Below are positions 35,109 through 46,221 of a stretch of DNA of 64,000 bases, in pieces; positions within the stretch are counted from its first letter, which is position 1; each line of letters starts with the position of its first letter. The translations under genes and the position numbers were made by a program. The notes beneath the pieces were generated by a model, which saw nothing but the letters and a program-made list of their open reading frames with translations, was not told the DNA's origin and made no database searches. The DNA is from Cymbidium sinense (Eukaryota; Streptophyta; Magnoliopsida; Asparagales; Orchidaceae): positions 22,020,923 to 22,084,922 of the forward strand of contig CM038222.1 of NCBI GenBank assembly GCA_021442155.1, in the 5' to 3' direction.

Positions 35109-36808
35109 TGTCATTTTTATGCTTTTTGGTCTGTTAATGGTTTGTCTTACTTGTATGTTCAATCTTCTATTTTATTTTTGTTGCTTCTCAATTTTTCTGA
35201 TGAATTTCCCTAAAACTATTATATGGTTATCCTGTAATGGAGGCTCTTACCTCTGTAGCCTCAGTTGTTGGTTTGCTATTAATTGTCTAGCTACATGTTG
35301 GGTTCTATTGTATTTTCTTTTTCCCTTACTGAATGGGGTTGTGCCACCTATTTCGCTAACCTGCTAGTTTGTGCTGCCCTTTTTCCTAACGTGTAGGGAC
35401 AAATTGTGTATTTTGCTTGCCATCCATCGCCGTTTCATTGCACGATTGGGATTGTTTTGCCTCCCTTTCTTCTTTCTTACGATGTTGTTTGCTTAGCGTC
35501 TATTTTCCCTTGATTTGAAGATTTAATGTTATTTTTTTTTTTATTCTCACTTTGGTTCAATGCAATAATGGTACGCGACATTACCCTCTATTTGGTATGC
35601 TATTTTTAATGGACTTTCAAGTTTTATGTTCAGGTAACTATTATGGTTTTTTGGTCTTTTTTTTGTTGTTTGTTGTGTGGTTAACCTTATTACCTGTGCC
35701 TTTGCGGTATGGATCTATCTGTTGTTTCATTTCACTCTTGGAACTCTTAGACTTGTGCAATTACTATTGTGATCATGCTATTAACAAGGTGGTTGTTAAC
35801 ATCTATATTGTTGACCTTGAATGACTTTCCTCTTTATGGGCTATTTTCCTGGACAAGAGGTTTCATCTGGGTAGGGATGATGTTGCTTGTATGCTGAATG
35901 GATTCTTGGATTATTATGTTCAACAGGCTGACTATTGTTTTGATTCCCCGGCTTTTGTTCTGCTGATGGTTAACCTCATTATCTGCCTTTCTATATGGCT
36001 TTATCTATTGGTTGAGTTTACTCTTGGCCCTATTTGACATGTATAATTATTATTGTGATCATGCTATTAATAAGGTGGATGTGGCCAAGATGTTTCATCT
36101 GGGTAGGGATGTTGTTGGCGCATTCTCATGTTGGCATTAGTTGGTGATACTTATCTTATAAGGGATTGTCATCCCTTTACCATTCTGATCTATGTTGCCT
36201 TCTTTTCTATAGTGTATGTGGCTATGTTTTGGTATGCAGGTACTAAGGATCATTTGACTTTCATCCAATGGCTACTATATTCCCCCAGGTTAGTAGGCTA
36301 TGGTGGCTGGGATGATTTCACTCATTTTTTGGCTGGTAGTAGCACTTGTGATGTAACCCTTCCTTTGAAGTTTGATGCTCATGTTTTGCCACAATTTTGT
36401 GACTAAGCCTAAGCCTATTTTCACACATTTCTCTATAATTGTCTCATTTTATTCTGATTTTACTTTCAATTTGAATTGTATCGCTTTAACTGTGCTAACT
36501 ATTGTTTCTAAATGTTTGCATATTCTGTGTTATTTTCTTGCAGGTTCCTTCTTTAGTGGAGGCGTAGGCTTCTCTCAACCTCAAGAGCTTTTGATGAAGG
36601 TGGTCCAATGGCTTCTCTTTTTGATCATTTTATATCTTTTGCTTTCCTCTCTTTTTTGCTTTGTTTTCATTGTATTTAAACAGAGGATTTACTCTATAGG
36701 CTGATTGTAGCTCTTTGAGCAGTAGTTCTTGAGTTTTTCCCGTCTTAAGGACCTTGTAACCGTTTTTTGTGGCAATGAAATTCCCCTATATGGGGTTCCC
36801 TAAAGAAA
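35109..36808 (+). other. LINE 3' UTR with internal duplication and A tail
   Basis: T-rich sequence after the RNase H stop. Two related segments, about 35625-35890 and 35917-36120, share 'ttatgttca', 'gtggttaac', 'ttgtgatcatgctatta', 'aaggtgg' and 'tttcatctgggtagggatg', so the UTR holds a tandem duplication near 300 bp. It ends 'gcaatgaaattcccctatat' 'ggggttccctaaag' and five As at 36804-36808, then CCCTAAA array. Frames at 35083-35367, 35552-35824, 36128-36406 and 36372-36704 are hydrophobic because of T-richness and are not supported as genes. Confidence 0.7.
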
Positions 36809-37947
36809 AACCCGAAACCCAAACCCTAACCCTAAACCCTAAATCCTAAAACCCTAAACCCTAAAACCCTAAACCCTAAACCCTAAACCCTAAACCATAA
36901 AAACCTAAAAACTTAAACCTAAACTAAATAAAACATAATAATAAAATAAACAAAAAACCTAAACCTAAATAAAATAATAATAATAATAATATCCTAAACT
37001 AAAAACCTAAACCTAAACTTAAAAATAAAATAGAATAAAAAAATAAGAATCAAGTAAAATAAAATAAATAAAAACCTAAAAGAAATTAAAAAAATTAAAA
37101 TAAACTTAAGAATAAAAAACCTAAATTAAAAAATACTAAGCATAAAATAAAAATAAATAAATTTAAAATAAAATAAATAAAACTCAAACCTAAAAAATAA
37201 ACTTAAAATAAATAAAAGATAAACCTAAAACTAAAAAAACCAAAACCTAAAATAAAAATAAAATAAAGAAAATAAAATAAACCTAAACCTAAACTAAAAT
37301 AAATCAAACCTAAACCTTAACCTAAAATAAACTAAACCTAAACCTAAACTAGATAAAGTAAAATAAACTTAAACCTAAATTAAAAAATGCAACCTAAAAT
37401 TAAACCTAAAATAAAAGCTAAAATCTAAACCTAAAAATAAAATAAAATCCTAAACTTAAAAAAATAAAATAAATAAACCTAAACTCCAAAACTAACTAAA
37501 GATAAACCTAAACCAAAAAAATAAACCTAAACCTAAGAAATAAACAAAAATAAGAAACTTAAACTAGAATAAATAAACTAAACTAAATAAAAATAAATTA
37601 AATAAATACAAATTAAATAAACTTAAATAAAAAAAGTAAACTAAAATAAATAAGAAATAAATAGAATATGCTAAAGAAATCGAAACCTACCGGTTTACTT
37701 AATTTTTTTTTAAAAAACTTAAACCCTAAACACTAAACCCTAAACCCTACACCCTTAAGCTACAACCCTAAACCCTAAAACCATAAACTCTACACACTAA
37801 ACCCTAAACCCTAAAGCTTAAACTCTAACCCTAAACCCCAAACCCTAAATCCTAAACTATAAACCTAAACCTAAAGTAACCAAATATATTAAATAATTAA
37901 CCTAAATCCTAAAATTTAATAAAACTAAACATAAACTTAAACCCTAA
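36809..37947 (+). repeat. telomere-like array, block 2
   Basis: Opens with one of the purest CCCTAAA runs of the window (36823-36898), then A-rich text, an anchor at 37693 ('cggtttacttaatt'), and a CCCTAAA block that leads through 'aaacctaaagtaacc' into the second GRP cassette. The pure run beside the LINE tail may be the target the LINE entered, or a LINE-tail-associated repeat. Confidence 0.9.
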
Positions 37948-38350
37948 GAATGGGCAGAACCTTGATGACAGGAAGATTATCATCAACTTGGCTCAGATCT
38001 ATGGTGGCCGAGGTGGTTATCGCAGTGGTGGGGATCTGAGGTGTTGGTGGTTATGGAGGTTGTGGGAAATGGTGGTCATGGAGTGGGAGGAGTGATGGAG
38101 GATAACCGCGGTGGTGGAGGGATTAGGATATGATGGCTACGAGGTTCTCATGGGAACTAGATCCAAGAACTGCTGATCCGATTTGCTTATGGATCATGTC
38201 TTTAGAAGATTCTAGTTATCTAGATTTTGATTTTCTATGTGTGATCATTTTTATCTAGTCACTTGTGTTTTAGAAAACTTAGTGTGTTACTTGGTTGATG
38301 AAATCAAAAAGAAGAAATGTTGAATCTAAATTTGTTCTCTGTTAAAAAAA
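37948..38350 (+). pseudogene. GRP retrocopy (cassette 2)
   Basis: 5'-truncated cDNA-like copy of a glycine-rich RNA-binding protein mRNA. It starts 'gaatgggcagaaccttgatg' (the RRM end, 'NGQNLDGRNITVN' in the parent), continues with a Gly-rich part that is strongly eroded ('ggtggttatcgcagtggtgg', 'ggtggttatggagg'), and then the shared 3' UTR from 'gatccgatttgcttatgg' to 'gttctctgtt' plus seven As. Deletions and frameshifts destroy the Gly-rich frame. It lies 255 bp after the anchor at 37693 and is followed by CCCTAAA-like words. Confidence 0.85.
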
Positions 38351-41300
38351 CCAAAAGCCTTAAACCCTAAAAAAAAAACACGAACCCTAAACCTAATCTA
38401 AAACCTAAAACTTAAAACCAAAAAAACCAACCTAAACCTAAACATAAACCTAAAAAATAAGATAAAATAAAAGTAAAAAAACTAAACTAAAATAAAATAA
38501 ATAAAACCTAAGCTAAACTAAAAATAAAATAAACCTAAAATTATAAAACCTAAATGTAAAATAAAAATAAAATAAAATAAAAACTAAATAAAAACCTAAA
38601 CCTAAAATATAAACCTAAAAATAAAACCTAAAATAAATAAAAATAAAACTTAAACCCTAAACTAAAAAAAAAAAATCTAAACCTAAAATAAAAATAAATT
38701 AAATAAAGCAAAATAAACCTAAACGATAAAACCTAATCCTAAATGTAAAATAAACTAAACTTAAACTCTAAATTTAATAAAATAAAATAAACTAAAAATA
38801 AACCAAAACCAAAAAATAAAAAATAAAACTTAAAAATAAACATAAAATAAAAACCTAAAACTTAAACCTAAAAAAATAAAATAAAAACATAAACTTAAAC
38901 CTAAAAATAAAAAATAGAACTTAAACCTAAAAAATAAAATAAAAATAAAACTAAACTAAAAAAAATGTAATCCTAAACATAAACCTAAAAAATAAACTAA
39001 AATAAAAAACCTAAACTAAAATAAAGAAACATAAATAAATAAATTAAACTAAATAAAAATAAAATAAACCTAAATAAAAAATAAATTAAATTAAATAAAC
39101 TTAAACATGCCGATTTACTTAATTTAAAAAAAAAATTAAACCCTATACCCTATACCCTAAACACTAAATCCTAATCTCTAAACCTCCTAAACCCAAAATA
39201 ACCTCCACAAAACATGCAGAATACCCCAACCACCCTAAACCCTAAACCTTGCCTAAACCCAACGCTAAACCCTAAACCTAAACTCCTAACCCTAAACCCT
39301 CAAACCTAAAAAACTAACCAGACCACTGACAACCCTCTGAAACCACTAACCACACCCTATATGATCTCCCTTAAATCCTAAACCCTAAAACCCAGGCAAA
39401 CCTAAACCTACCCCAAACCTAAAAACTGACCACAAACAAAATGATAAAACCCTAAACCCTAAACCCTAATCCCTAAAAACCATAAAAATGTAAACCTAAA
39501 CTTAATTAAACCTAAAAATAACATAAATAAAAAAGCCTAAACCTAAATAACATGAGAAAATAAAATAAAAACCAAAACTAAAATCTAAACCTAAACCTAA
39601 AAATAAATTTAAAATAAAATAAATAAAAAAACTAAAATAAAATAAATAAAAACCAAAACTAAACTAAAAAAATAAAATAAAACTACAAATTAAAAACCTA
39701 AAAAGAATGAAAATTAAATGTAAAATAAAAAAAAAAACTAAATAAAAACCTAAACCTAAAAAATAAACCTTAAAATAAAATCTAAAATAAATTAAAAAAA
39801 TAAAACCTAAACCCTAAACTAAAAGAAATAACTAAACCTAAAATAAATATAATTTAAACAAAATAAAATAAATCTAAACCTAAACTAATTTAAACTAAAC
39901 TATAATAAATAAAACCTAAACTTATACCTAAAATAAATTAAATCTAAACCTAAACCTGAACTAAATAAAATAAAACCTAAAAATAAACCTAAAACCAAAA
40001 CCTATAAAAATAAAATAAAAACCTAAACCTAAACCTAAAAATAAAAAATAAAACCTATACCTAAAAAATAAAATAAGAATAAAACTCAACTAAAAAAATA
40101 AACCTAAACCTAAACCTAAACTTAAAAATAAATTAAAATAAAAAACCAATGCTAAAATAAATAAACTAAACTAAAATAAAAAAAAAAATAAACCTAAATA
40201 AAAAAAATTAATTAAATTAAAATAAATAAAAAATCAACTAAATATACTAAATAGACCTAAACCAATAGTTTTACCTAATTAAAAATAAAACCTTTAACCC
40301 TAAATCCTAAACCCTAAACCCTAAACCAACAACCCTAAACCCTAAACCTTAAACCCTAACCCTAAATCCTAAACCCTAAAACCATAAACCTAAAAGCATA
40401 AACCCTAGAACAAACCCTAAACCTAAATCCTGGTAACCCTAGAACCCCTAAACCTTAAACCCTAAACCCTAAAAACCTTAAACCCTAAAGTTTAAACACT
40501 AAACGGTAAACCTTAAACCCTAACCTTAAACCCTAAAACCCTAAACCTTAAACCATAAGCCCTAAAAACTTAAAAACATAATCATAAACTTAATAAAACC
40601 TAAAAATAAAATAAATCAAAAAACTTATTCCTAAATAAATTAAAATATAAAATATAATATAAACCTAAGCTAAAACCTAAACCTAAACCTAAAAATAAGA
40701 TAGAGTAAAATAATAAATAAAAACCTAAACTAAACTAAATAATAAAATAAACCTAAGAATAAAAAACCTAAATAAAATAAAAATTAAGCGAAAAATGAAA
40801 ATAAAATAAACCTAAAATAAAATAAAATAAAAAGTAAATAAAAACCTAAACCTAAAAAATAAACTAAAATAAATAAACATAAATAAATAAACTAAACTAA
40901 ATATAAATAAAAAATAAACCTAAATAAAAAATAAAATAAATTAAATAAACTTAAACCTACCGGTTTACTTAATTTTAACAAAAACATTAAACCCTATACC
41001 CTATACCCTAAACACTAAATCCTGATCTCTAAACCCTAAACCTTAAACCCTAAAACTAACCCTAAACCCTAAAGCCTACACCAACAATCCTAAACCATAA
41101 ACCCTGAACCCTAAACCATAAATCCTAAACCCTAAACCCTAAACCTTAAACCCTAAACCCTAAAACCTGAAATATTAATCATAAGCTAACCCTAAACCCT
41201 AATTCCTAAACCCTAAAAACCTTAAACCCCAAACCCTAATCTAACTTTAAACCCTAAGCTAATCGAAAACCCTAAATATAATCTCTAAACCCTAAAAACC

Positions 41301-44300
41301 CTAAACCCTAAAGCCTAAACATTAAACCCTAAACTCTAAACCCTAAACACCAAAAAACTTAAACCTAAACTTAGCAAAACCTAAAAATAAAATGAATAAA
41401 AATGCCTAAACCTAAATAAAATAAAAACTTAAAATAAAATAAAAACCTAAACTAAAACTAAACCTAGACCTAAAAATAAAATAAAATAAAATAAATAAAA
41501 CAAAATAAAATAAATAAAAACCTAAACTAAAATAAAAAAAATAAAATAAAGCTACAAATTAAAAACTTAAATAGAATAAAAACTAAATGTAAAATAAAAA
41601 TAAAATAAACCTAAAATAAAATAAAATAAAAACTTAATAAAAGCCTAAACCTAAAAAATAAACCTAAAAATAAAATTTAAAAATAAATTAAAAATAAGAC
41701 TTGAACCCTAAACTAAAAGAAATAACTAAACCCGAAATAAATATAATATAAATAAAATAAAATAAACCTAAACCTAAACTAAAAAAAACTAAACTATAGT
41801 AAATAAAACCTAAACTTAAACCTAAAATAAATTAAATCTAAACCTAAACCTAAAATAAATAAAATAAAACCTAAAAATAAACTTAAAACCAAAACCTAAA
41901 TAAATAAATAAAAACCTAAATTTAAACCAAAAATAAAAAATATAACCTATATCAAAAAATAAAATAAGAATAAAACTCAACTAAAATAAACCTAAACCTA
42001 AAAAAAACTAAAATAAAAAACCTAAACTAAAATAATAAAACCTAAAATAATTAAACTAAATTGAATAAAAACAAAAATATTAACCTAAATAAAAATAAAA
42101 AATCAATTAAATTAAAATAAACTAAATAGACCTAAACCAACGGTTTTACCTAATTAAAAAAAAACCATTAACCCTAAATCCTAAACCCCAATCCCTAAAC
42201 CCTAAACCTACAACCCTATACCAACAACCCTAAACCCCAAACACTAAAAAACCCTAAACCTTAGCCCTAAATCTTAAACGTTAAAGCATGAACCTAAAAG
42301 CATAAACTCTAAAAGAACAAATCCTAAACCTAAATCCAAGTAACAAACCCTAAATACAAACCCTAAACCTTAAATCCTAAATCCACAAAACTCATACCCT
42401 AAAGTCTAAACTAAACCACTAACCTAACCCTAAACCTTAAACCATAAACCCTTAAAACCTAAAACATAACTTTAAGCAATAACCAAAATAAAATAAATCA
42501 AAAAGACCTAAAAAAAAATAAAATATAAAAAAAAATATAAACCTAAACTAAAACCTAAACCTAAACCTAAAAATAAAATAAAATAAAATAATAAATAAAA
42601 ACCAAAACTAAAGAACATAATAAAATAAACTTAAGAATAAAAAACCTAAATAAAATAAAAATTAAGCAAAAAATAAAGATAAAATAAAACCAAAATAAAA
42701 TAACATAGAAAGTAAATAAAAACCTAAACTAAAAAAATAAACCTTAAAATAAATAAAAAACATAAAACCTAAACCCTAAACTAAAGAAAAACCTAAACCT
42801 AAAATAAAAATAGAATAAGCAAAATAACATAAACCTAAACTTAAACTAAAATAAATTAAACCTAAGCCTAAACATAAAATAAACTATACATAAACCTAAA
42901 CCTAAACCTAAACTAAATAAAATAAAATAAACTAAAAATAAACCTTAACCAAAACTAAAAATAAAATCTAAAATAAACCTAAACTTAAAAAATTAAAATA
43001 AAACCTAAACCTAAACCAAAATAAAAAATAAAACCTAAACCAAAAAATAAAATGAAAATAAAATTCAACTAAAAATAAACCTAAACTTAAAAAATAACTT
43101 AAAATAAAAACACTAAACTAAAAGAAATAAACATAAAATAAATAAACTAAACTTAAATAAATAAAAAATAAACCTAAATAAAATAAAAATAATGTAAACT
43201 AAAAAAAACTAGATATACAAAATAAACCTAAACTTATCAATTTACTTAATTTTAAAAAACCTTAAACCCTAAATCCGAAACCCTAAACCCTAAACACCAA
43301 ACCCACGTGATCCTGACCCTAAAACCATGGGCCTAAACCACCCACCCAGGCTCTAAAGCACCCTAAACCCTAAACTCCACTAAACTCTAAACCTTAATCA
43401 CCAATAAACCTTAATTTAACCCTAAACCCTAGCTCACTACTCAACACTAAACCCTAAACCCCAAAACTCTAAAATCCTAAACAATATGGCTAAACACTAA
43501 ACCCTAAAATTAAACCCAAAACTTTGATACACTAAATCCTAAACCCCCACAACCCTAAATCTCCTAATCTAACCTGAACCACCAAACCTAAAACTAAACT
43601 TAATAAAACATAATAAATAAAATAAATAAAAAAACATAAACCTAAATAAAATAAAATAAAAAACTAAAAACCTAAACCTAAACCAAAAAATAAATAAAAT
43701 AAAATAAATGAAATACAATAAAATAAAATAAAATAAATAAAAAATAAACTAAACTTAAAAATAAAATAAAACTATGAATAAAAAACTTAAATAAAATTAA
43801 AACTATATGTAAACTAAAAATATAATATACCTAAAATAAAATAAAATAAAAACTAAATAAAAACATAAACCTAATAAATAAAGCTAAAAATAAAACCTAA
43901 ACCCTAAACGAAAAAAAACTTAAACCTAAAATAAAAATAAAATAAATAAAGAAAAATAAATCTAAACCTAAACTTAAATAAACTAAACTAAAGTAAATAA
44001 AACCTAAACCTAAACCTAAACTAAATAATTTAAAATAAACTAAAAATAAACCTAAACCTAAACCTAAAAATAAAATAATAAAACCTAAACCTAAATAAAA
44101 TAAAAATAAAACTCAACTAAAAAATAAACCTAAACCTAAACTTAAAAAAAACTAAATTAAAAAACCTAAAGTAAAATAAATAAACTTATAATAAATATAC
44201 TAAACTAAATAAAAATAAAATAAAGCTAATGAGAAATTAAAAAAAGTAAATAAATAAATAATAAATAAACTAAAAGTACTAAATAAACCTAAACCTACTA

Positions 44301-44660
44301 GTTTACTTAATTAAAAAAAAAAAGAAACCTTAAACCCTAAACCTATAACCACCTATAACCTAGCACAAACCCTAAACCCTACCACAAACCTAAAAATCCT
44401 AAACCCTATACCCTAAACTCTCTGTGACCCTAAACCTAAACAACACCCTCACAACCCTAAATCCTAAACCCTAAATCCTACACCCTAAAACCCTAAAAAG
44501 ACTAAACCCTAAACCCTAAATCCTAAAAAATAAACCCTAAAACCCTAAAATCTAAACCCAAACCCTAAACCTAAACCCCAAACCCTAAACCTAAAGTAAC
44601 TAAATAAATTAAAAATAAAACTAAACCCTAAAACCTAATAAACCTAAACCTAAACCTTAA
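38351..44660 (+). repeat. telomere-like higher-order satellite array, block 3
   Basis: The best example of the unit structure. Anchors lie at about 39113, 40268, 40963, 42143, 43240 and 44301, spaced 1155, 695, 1180, 1097 and 1061 bp. After each anchor comes a CCCTAAA-rich block (for example 40290-40560 and 41030-41350), then an A-rich block. Within the A-rich block the same landmarks recur in order, such as 'aacctaagaataaaaaacct', 'actaaatgtaaaataaaaat', 'aaacctaaaccctaaactaa' and 'aaataaacaaaataaaataa'. The 695-bp spacing marks a shortened unit. No gene. Confidence 0.9.
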
Positions 44661-45148
44661 GAATGGGCAGAACCTTGATGGCAGGAACATCACCGTCAAA
44701 TAGCCTCAGTCGAGATCTGGAGGTGGAGGCGAAGGTGGTGGCGGCAGTTATCATAGTGATGGTGAGGGATTTGATGGTGTTGGTGGATATGGAGGTGGTT
44801 GTCGGAGTAGTGGTGGTTATGGAGAAGGGAGGAGCGATGGAGGTTATAGCCATGGTGGTGAGGGAGAGAGAGATCGGGGATTTGATGGTGGATAACGCTA
44901 CTGAAGAGGTTGGGGTGGTTCTGATGGGAAATGGAGAAACTGAAGAACGATCGATCTGATCTGTTGCTTATGGAACTATGACTCTATAATAGAGATGATT
45001 CTAGTTATCTAGGGTTTTTTATTTGCCCTATGCGTGCTCATTTTTAATCTATGTCATCACTTCTGTCTTAGAAAACTTAGTGTGTTACTTGGTTGATGAA
45101 ATCAAAAAGAAGAAATGTTGAATCTGAATTTGTTCTATGTTAAAAAAA
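44661..45148 (+). pseudogene. GRP retrocopy (cassette 3)
   Basis: Well preserved cassette. In the parental frame from 44662 it reads 'NGQNLDGRNITVK', then a stop where Gln is expected, then 'SRSGGGGEGGGGSYHSDGEG', 'GGYGGGCRSSGGYGEGRSDGG', and a 'SDGKWRN' end with two further in-frame stops near it. The family binds RNA through an N-terminal RRM and a Gly-rich tail. Here only the end of the RRM and the tail remain. The 3' UTR is complete and ends in seven As (45142-45148). Open frames of 98 codons at 44663-44959 and on the opposite strand are out-of-frame shadows. It sits 360 bp after the anchor at 44301. Confidence 0.9.
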
Positions 45149-46221
45149 TTACTAAAAACTCTAAACCCTAAACTAAAACTTGAACCCTAAACCTAAAACC
45201 TAAACCCTAAACCCTAAACCCTAAACCATAAACCCTCCATAAACCCCCAAACCCTCCCTTAACCTATATAAACCTCCACAAATCCTACCAAACTAAACCT
45301 AAACCTAAATACTAAACACTAAACCCTTGTGACTTTAATCATAACCCTAACCATATACCCTAAACCCTAAACCTCTCACTCTCTGTCCCAAACTAACAAA
45401 AAACCCTAAACTGACCTCTTAACTGACCTACCTGACCCTAAACCAAAACCTGACTAAACACTCCTACCCAGGCCCAAAAGGGATCCTAAACCTTAACCAC
45501 AGGCCCTGACCTGACACCTGGGCCACTCACCACTACCATCCTGGGCTCTCCCAAACCCCAGACCCTACTGGCCAAACCCCTAATACATGACCTAAACCCT
45601 GGTAACCAAACCCTGGCTCTAAACTAACCTTAAACCATTTAAAACCCTAAACTCAAAAGCCTAATGTCTAAACTCTAAAACATAAACCCTAAACTAACCC
45701 TAAACCCTAAAAATTGTAAACCCTAAACCCTAAACTCTGAAACTCTAAACCCTAAACCCTAAACCCTAAAACCCTAAACCCTAAACCTTAAACCCTAAAC
45801 CCTAAACCCTAAAAAATAAAAACCTTAACCTAAACTAAATAAAGCCTATAAATAAAATAAATAAATAAAATCTAAACCTAAATAAAATAATAAAATAAAA
45901 TAAAATAAAATAAAAAGATAAACTAAAACCTTAACCTAAGCCTAAAAATAAAATAAAATTAAAAATTAAAAATAAACAAAAATTAAATAAATGAAAATCT
46001 AAACTAAACTAAAAAATAAAATAAACCTGAGAATAAAAAACCTAAATAAAATAAAAACTATATGTAAAATAAAAATAAAATAAACCTAGAATTAAATAAA
46101 AGAAAAACTAAATAAAAACCAAAACCTAAAAATTAAACCTAAAAATAAATAAAAAATAAAACCTAAACCCTAAACTAAAAAAAAATTAAACTAAAATAAA
46201 AATAGAATAAACAAAATAAAA
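45149..46221 (+). repeat. telomere-like array, block 4
   Basis: CCCTAAA block with a GC-rich patch (45240-45620, words such as 'cctgggcc' and 'ctgacc'), a nearly pure CCCTAAA run at 45735-45810, then A-rich text. The last 115 bp (46107-46221) recur as the first 118 bp of the array on the far side of the LTR island (48191-48308). Confidence 0.9.

Larger units (their letters stand above)
19965..36808 (+). mobile_element. L1-type LINE retrotransposon, interrupted and decayed
   Basis: The left part (19965-21232) carries an ORF1 of DUF4283 type. The right part (33051-36808) carries the second half of ORF2 (RT from the FADD motif, zinc-binding domain, RNase H) and a 3' UTR ending in a short A run (36804-36808). 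Both parts are plus strand and each is flanked outwardly by telomere-like array. A minus-strand LTR element (21233-33050) separates them. The end of ORF1, the endonuclease and the N-terminal half of RT are missing. The simplest reading is one LINE inserted in the array, then hit by an LTR insertion and a deletion at its left side. Two separate LINE fragments are possible but less economical. Confidence 0.75.

Noticed and set aside
35083..36704. Four hydrophobic plus-strand frames after the LINE RNase H
   Set aside because: They are T-rich 3' UTR. The frames overlap or switch, and two regions are duplicates of each other.
36823..36898. True chromosome end (functional telomere)
   Set aside because: CCCTAAA runs are short, degenerate and flanked on both sides by other DNA. 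This is interstitial telomere-like sequence.
44650..44853. Thr/Ser-rich minus-strand frames over GRP cassettes (also 53116-53361 and 62354-62608)
   Set aside because: Antisense of GGN codons gives Thr/Ile/Pro/Ser runs by composition.
44663..44959. 98-codon plus-strand open frame, and similar ones at 52243, 53165 and 57148, as novel proteins
   Set aside because: They read the Gly-rich GRP pseudogene in the wrong frame (Val/Met-rich output). The parental frame gives a recognisable RRM end and Gly-rich tail.
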